Part shown: positions 58,188 to 64,000 of the stretch, piece by piece | Layout of the letters: each line of letters opens with the position of its first letter | Numbering within the stretch: position 1 is the stretch's first letter | Assembly (NCBI RefSeq): GCF_002999335.1 | Contig: NW_020312336.1 | Coordinates: forward strand, 210,165-274,164 | Direction: 5' to 3' | Source: Cyclospora cayetanensis | Lineage: Eukaryota; Apicomplexa; Conoidasida; Eucoccidiorida; Eimeriidae | DNA: 64,000 nucleotides | Translations under genes and position numbers: made by a program | The notes under the pieces: generated by a model | Databases searched by the model: none | Seen by the model: the letters and a program-made list of their open reading frames with translations, nothing else | Told to the model about the DNA's origin: nothing

Positions 58188-60034
58188 GGAATATTCTTCA
58201 TTGGCTTTGTGTCCACATCTCTTCCTCTGTCGTCTTGTGAGGGGTTAGAAGGACAGCTGTTGGAGGGTGTTTAGGCGTGGAGCACTATTTTGTGGGCCGC
58301 TGCTCTCCCTGCCCTGCAGCCGCAGCATGGTGAATTTTTGAAGGGCGCACATGACGCAGGCGTTCTCGACTCAGCAGCGAGCCGTGGGATACAGACACTT
58401 GTGGGATAGGAAAAAATAGGCTGCTGGATGGCTGAGGTGTAGCCTCCAAGCCCCAGCACCGTTCTTTTGTCTTTTGACATATCTGGATGTTCAGAATAGG
58501 GGAAAAGGAAACCGGGAACTTTGACACAGAACTCGGTTACTATTTTGCTACTGTCTCTGTGTTCGTGCGCTGCTGGTTTACCATTTACACAAACACTGCT
58601 GGCGTGCATTAATTTTTAAGTGTTTCCCCTTGCAGTTTACACGGGTTTACGAAGAGAGCGCATGTAAAATTCCTTTTGAAAGCTTGTCCGCAGCATCTGC
58701 TTGTCACTAGAGCGTAAATGAAATTCCTCACGGGCTAGAGCTGAGTGAGCAGCTATCCGTGGCATCAGGAGTCCTCGCGAGGAAAGTGCTTTACGCCTGT
58801 AGCATATATCAAGAGGATAATACATCTAAACGCAGTTTTTTGCCTTGTATTTTATGATGGGATTCAGATTGTTAGTTATTGTCTTGCCCTCCGTCTTTTA
58901 GATCAGCTTCAGTCTTCTCGCTGTATGCCCTGGGCTCCTCGTTTTTCCGTGTGTGCGTGCATCTTCCAGGCTGACCCACGTAATGGATGAAATTTCCGCT
59001 TAGCAAATTAATTCTTCAATAAGCAACTTGCTACTTGCACTGGGCGTTATTTGACTGTTAACACCTGTTATAATAGGGCATGCGATACCGTGTTGTACGG
59101 ATACTTTAGCAGAAAATTTAATGACTTGCAGCAGAGCCCCCGCTATTCGCACAGCCGTGAGTGTTTGATGTTATTTTTTGCAATGCTTTTGTTGCTGGGT
59201 GGACATGTAGTCGCGAGCCCTATGAATCAGTGAGCGAATCGCGAATACGTTCGCTTTATCCACTAGACTGCAGATTTTTTTTGTGCGCGCGCAATGGCAG
59301 CGGGCTGCCATTGGGCGCAGAGCAGCGTTGCGCTAGATGGCCTGAGTTCGCATGACAGGCTGCTTTGCGTGCGTTTTTATCTTCCCTGCTCTACTCTATG
59401 TGCTGTAAGGGAAGCGTCGATTACCAATAAGCCCTGCTGTTGATACATGGCAGAGCACGCCACCCTAATCCCCATCTGAGGAGGCAAGTCAAAGTGTGCT
59501 CCTATCGAGGGTCTAATGACGACGAAGTGTTGGCTTGAGCTGAAGCTACTCTTCTCGCTGCAGGCAAGTAGCGCTTGTGTTTCTTGAGAGGACACCGATC
59601 GCTCTGTTGTTAAGACATCAGGGGCCTAACGGCGTTCGGTAGGAATGCTGACCTTTGCTGGTGCTGCTACTGTGGCAGACGGGCACGTGCATGCTGAAGC
59701 AGTTGGATTAAAAGTCACAGATGATTCTTTATGTAGGTCTTTTGTCGGCTAAAATTGACCCATGCCCATTTACGCACCCATGAGGTGTTCAAACATGCTG
59801 GGAGTGCACTGGGGAAAGCTAAACACCAGCACCGAAGCCTGATCGCCCAACACGACTAGAAGCTCTGTGTTGCTCTTTAGTCTAGGACCTGGCTTATCAT
59901 GTTTTGACCAAAACAAACGGCCCCTGAGTTAGTTTTTTGGAACTTTGGAAGGCATAACTAAAGTTTTCGTGTATTCGCCGTGAATTAGTAGAACACTTGT
60001 TCTTCATGGTGTAGATATACATACATGGACACAT

Positions 60035-60067
<33 letters not shown>

Positions 60068-60981
60068 TACCTGGTGAAGCCTTCCCGCTCAGTGCGTTTC
60101 GCTTTCGCGGATGGTGCAAAACACTGCGACTTGTTTACTTGGTGAGCTGCGCAACGTAGATTTTCTTGCCTTCCAACGACCTAGTCCAGCCCTTTCAGCG
60201 AGAATTCTCGGATGCGAAGGGTAAGGCTCTTATGCCACGCATATTTTTGCTTCACGTCGAGGCAACGTCTTTTTCCAGCCCATAGACGTTCCTGTCTTTC
60301 TGTTTGTGCATGGCCGCGATTCCGGCCGACAATCCGTCAGTTATGCTGTGACTTTCCTTCTTGAAGCTCCCATTCTCCTATTGGTCCCGCTTTTAGAGGC
60401 CAGCCCGGAAGCTTGGTTGTGTTTTGCGTAAATGCCCCTAAGGTAGACCGCAACATTCTAGCTGATGGTTCAAGACTTCTCCTGAGGATACACAAAAAGC
60501 ATAAAATAAAGGCTGTTACTAGGCAGAGGCGTATGATGCATGGTCATCAATCCCCTGTTGGTTCACTTGCGGTTCGTTTCGCGGAGCACAGGCTCGAACA
60601 GGAGAATTGTCGATGGATTGAGTTGCGTGTAGCAGCAATTAAAAGTGCCAGGCCGATTTACCAAAATACTGAAGCTTGCGTGAAGATATTTCATGTCTCA
60701 AATGTATAAACACTAACGTGTTGAACACGTGTTACCGCTGTCGAAGAGTAGAGTAGATATTTACCTCTATTGCCCCTTGCTGTGCAAATGTTGTGCATCC
60801 AACAGGGAAACCTCTATTATAGATTTCACTAGCGTCCTCCAGGCTCATCCACGTACTTAAAATATCTAGATTTCCTCCATGTTGAAAACTGGGTTTAGAC
60901 GGAAAGAACCACCAGAGCTGATGCGTGTATGGGCATCCCAGAGATCAGCCACTTCGAACCACATATTCGTCAAACTGGCAT
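58188..60981. other. Downstream stretch with only weak coding signals
   Basis: No gene is supported. A 98-codon plus frame (60413-60709) follows an AG acceptor and begins in the spliced frame with GQPGSLVVFCVNA. Other frames at 58271-58609 (112 codons, minus) and 58745-58990 have no motif. A TA microsatellite lies at 60.03-60.07 kb. Confidence 0.35.
60034..60068. repeat. (TA)n microsatellite
   Basis: A TA-alternating tract interrupted once by TACA lies in intergenic sequence. Confidence 0.9.
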
Positions 60982-61776
60982 TCACTGAGCTTCGGCGCCT
61001 GGTCTGAAAGCTTGAATCGCAGCTGTCGTAATGCTTTCATGTAACTTCGCTGGTATTACGTACAGAGCATCGGTGACTGATACTTCACAATTACTTGACC
61101 TCTTACGAGCCGTCCAAAGCCTAACAATGTGAGGAGCAGATGACTGTTTAAGGCTCAGCAGTTTGCCTAGCTCTGAAGCACTGAGACCGACGGAGAATGA
61201 GGATACATATAGGTCAAAGTTGCGGTATGAAGCTGATATTCGAATGCTCGATGCTTCAAACACACTACTAAAATGTTGACAGCCGCTGCAGTTGGCTCTC
61301 TTATTTACTGACCGCAGGGGTATTGTTGCGCTAGTGTATAGCAATGATGAAGGCAACAGAGCCAATTCTGCGGTGGAAGGTGTCGAGATTCTGGAAGCCA
61401 TGTCCTGGGAGTTGTAAGCAAGTTGAGATGTGGAAGGCTTGCGGTTGGAAGCTTGGCAGAGGTTGCTACCAAAAGCGGCACGACAAAAAAGGACGGCATC
61501 TGGCCATACTTCGTTCAAGACATTAAAGGAAAAGCGTGGTGACGTGCTTTGGCCTTCCGTAGTCATCGTAAGGCACCACAATGCAATTGTGACCTTGTTG
61601 TACGGTGGTATGCTGCCGTCCATGTACGAAGAGGGAAGTAATAGGCAGGAACCGTTGCGACCTAAAGAGGTATAGCATTTGTAATGAAGTTGTACAAGGT
61701 CGTGTTGCGTACTTGCATAGCCCTTTCCAAGCCTGATAATCCAGACAGGTGGCCGCTCGCTCAAACAGGGTTGCAC
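60982..61776 (-). CDS. Unassigned 264-codon open frame
   Basis: This is the longest open frame in the last 6 kb, with no interruption for 795 bases in AT-rich sequence, which makes chance less likely. The first in-frame ATG lies near 61624 (MDGSIPPYNK); upstream the frame begins at a GTG, so a 5' exon may be missing. The product is Ser-rich. Its C-terminal third (RNFDLYVSSFSVGLSASELG) looks globular, with basic patches (WTARKRSS). No signal peptide, membrane span or family motif was recognised. Overlapping frames on both strands are shorter (60-141 codons). It could be a real gene of unknown function. Confidence 0.35.
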   Translation of the reverse strand: MQPCLSERPPVWIIRLGKGYASTQHDLVQLHYKCYTSLGRNGSCLLLPSSYMDGSIPPYNKVTIALWCLTMTTEGQSTSPRFSFNVLNEVWPDAVLFCRAAFGSNLCQASNRKPSTSQLAYNSQDMASRISTPSTAELALLPSSLLYTSATIPLRSVNKRANCSGCQHFSSVFEASSIRISASYRNFDLYVSSFSVGLSASELGKLLSLKQSSAPHIVRLWTARKRSSNCEVSVTDALYVIPAKLHESITTAAIQAFRPGAEAQ

Positions 61777-64000
61777 ACGATGCTTTAATCAGATTTTTAT
61801 GTTGAGACCGAGCAAATGTTTTTGGTTGGGGATCTAGAGGTTGGCTTTGGTGCTTTACCGATGCATGATTCACAACCGTACCGTAAGGCAGAAGGCTAGT
61901 TGCGCAGCAAGTGGTTCCAGCATAGAGAGTGTGTGCCACAGAATGCAACCAGGGATATCCATGTAGCCCTGGAACACCGTTATGCGCGCTGCCTGTGGTC
62001 TGGTTGCTGGCCCTCTAGGAAGAGCCCATCTCAGAGAGGAGAGGTTTTTTAATGTGGAAGAAGTTGCAGAAACATGGACATTTTCTGGAGTGCTTACAGA
62101 GTGCAAAGTACAGTGCCAAGCCGAAAATGTCTACAAGGTTGCAGGGCAGCCTGGGTCACTCGTCATGGTGTGCATGGTAGTGCAAGATTAACGCTGATGT
62201 GGACATGCTCCCCGCTCTCTGCAATGATAAAATTACGGTATAATCCTGCTGACGCTTCTATTAGGCGTGGAGGCAAGGCGTAATCAAGGAGAGCATGCAG
62301 GACTGCGACACTTTCAGAAATTTGCAATCCTTTGAATTTCTAATTGCATCAGCACGCTAATTGAGTAGCTGTATATTGAGCCCAGCTTGTTATACATGTG
62401 CGTTCTGCACCCTCATAACCTAGCCTTTCTACGAAAGTTTTGCTTGTCGCCAGCTCCAGATCAGCGTACTTTCTGGCCTCAAATAGAGTGACCTGGTAAT
62501 CCTTTGCGGTTTTAACGCCGATATTACATTATAAACGATGTATAATAAGGCGATACAAATTCTGGTCGGCTGTGGGCCTTGAGACGTGACGGGCACCGTA
62601 AGCCCGGCCCTAAGCTTACGAAGAAGTAATTCCGAGTTCCAGCCCGCATATTTAACGAAATAGGAAGGCGCAGTCGGCTAAATCTCAAGTGGTTTTGTTG
62701 GAGCAAGAACTAGCAAAAGGGGAAAGGGAGAAGTGAGCCTTGGGAATCAGCTTGTTTTCACAGCTCACTCTTATAATCAAATGGTCCCAGTGAAAAAATC
62801 AAAATTCAGGAAGCCATTTGAACTAGGAAGCAGTTGTACATGGGGCATATTAGCGTATACAGTAGCCTGCATCATGGCATTCGCAGACTAAAGTTTTATC
62901 ACTTTTTTTTGGCCCCGGATTTTGAAGTTCAACTTCACAATTCAAATAGCCTACAGCGCAGTCATGTAGTGGACCAGTCTTCCTCACACGGAGATTCACA
63001 GACTTCCTGCATCAAGAGCTGGCTAGGTGCAGGTGTGCACAGAAAAATTGGTTACTGTCCGAGAGGTCAGATAACCCCGAAAGTATGCTGCAAGCCAAAG
63101 CTGTAAGAGGCAGCTAGCTACAAGGACAAACGCCAGTGACAAGTAGAGACGTGCTCATGCACTACGTTCAAAAAGTTCGCTTCTTTTAACTCATCCATTC
63201 GTAAATCAGGAAACAAAATCACAAATCATTGAAAGCAGGCTTAAGCATTTCTTCGGAACCTCCTCCACAACTAAAATTAAAAAATTAACTGATAAAAGCT
63301 GAGCTGTACAACGCATATTCTTCAAGAGCTACATTATTGTCGTATTCTAAATGGGGCATCCCTAGCGAAAGATACTTGACTCCAGAACACACTTGATACT
63401 AGTGATTGATTGTTTTCCAAGAGCCCGGAGTTTCTCATTCTCCCTATCTGCGCCACTCGGTTTTGCGAGAAAAGGGACAGCAAGGGTGCACGTTGCTGCA
63501 CCCTCTCATTATTCCGAGCATTCAGAGTTAGTTGTACAGAGCTCATAACACACAAGTAGGCAAATTGGGGCTTTTTCTCTACAAGCTAACAGTCAATTGC
63601 CCATAAGGTTTGTAGATACATCTACTAGTGTCAGGAAAAGTAGCTAAGTGTGGCTGTATACGAGTATCCTTTCCTCCCATCTCAAAGCACATTCCACTAG
63701 GGTCCGTACTGTGCGTCAAAGCCGTACTGCATACAATACAGCTGAGGAGTGCTCACTCTCTAGTCACTTAACAGGCACGCAGCAATGCGAAAAACAGAAC
63801 AGCTGAGAAACGCAAATTGCGCACTGGCCGGTAAAGCGCGGTGAAAAAACGTACAGTTTAGCGAACAGCAAACGAGAGACCAAACCAGCACAACAGCGGC
63901 AATGAGATAGCTCGCTGTCGTCGGAGCGCTCAAATATGCAAAACACATGCCACGAGAAAACCGAAGGCAATCAGAATGTACAAAAGGAATCAAATGCACA
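61777..64000. other. End of window, no supported gene
   Basis: A plus-strand frame 61982-62191 (69 codons) contains FFNVEEVAETWTFSGVL and ends GQPGSLVMVCMVVQD. It resembles the start of the frame at 60.4 kb and may be an exon, but no join was found. The remainder (62.3-64.0 kb) is AT-rich with frames under 100 codons and no motif. Confidence 0.35.

Noticed and set aside
1..64000. CRISPR arrays, prokaryotic operons and ribosome binding sites
   Set aside because: The genes have spliceosomal introns and belong to an apicomplexan nuclear genome; no regularly spaced direct-repeat array was seen.

Overview
This is a nuclear window from a coccidian apicomplexan, most likely an Eimeria species, with Cyclospora as the nearest alternative. 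It contains an intact gliding-motor protein gene (GAP45), intron-rich genes with GT-AG and occasional GC-AG introns, long CAG-encoded Gln and Ala runs inside conserved proteins, and remains of a Ty3/Gypsy-like retrotransposon. There is no operon structure. Exon boundaries below were joined by hand, using splice consensus, reading phase and conserved protein motifs, so each model is a prediction.

Layout. 1-10 kb is AT-rich with no recognisable gene. GAP45 (10.2-10.9 kb, +) is a single exon. NEP1/EMG1 (11.7-14.75 kb, -) has eight small exons. An unrecognised four-exon gene for a secreted protein lies at 18.3-20.8 kb (+). A multi-exon gene resembling radial spoke protein 3 ends at 28.13 kb (+). 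TRM13 (28.6-32.8 kb, -), a possible small membrane-protein gene (34.55-35.27 kb, -), VAC14 (35.4-41.66 kb, -, 17 exons) and a pentatricopeptide-like gene (42.55-45.35 kb, +) make up a GC-richer block full of CAG/GCA repeats. SF3A2 (46.47-48.44 kb, -) follows. A decayed Ty3/Gypsy pol region occupies about 50.6-52.3 kb. A tandem glyoxalase-fold (VOC) gene with eight exons (54.7-58.2 kb, +) lies beyond it, and an unassigned 264-codon open frame (60.98-61.78 kb, -) is the last gene-like signal.

Functions. NEP1 modifies and assembles the small ribosomal subunit, TRM13 2'-O-methylates tRNA, and SF3A2 belongs to the U2 snRNP. VAC14 scaffolds PI(3,5)P2 synthesis. GAP45 anchors the gliding motor, and the RSP3-like gene would serve the flagellum of microgametes. 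The genes are unrelated housekeeping and stage-specific functions placed convergently or divergently.

The contrast between the repeat-rich 28.6-45.3 kb block and the repeat-poor flanks matches the alternating repeat-rich/repeat-poor segments known from Eimeria chromosomes. The least expected items are the VOC protein that has lost most glyoxalase metal ligands, the matched GC-AG introns in TRM13 and VAC14, a frame-preserving optional exon in TRM13, and the RSP3-like gene with a long extra C-terminal region.
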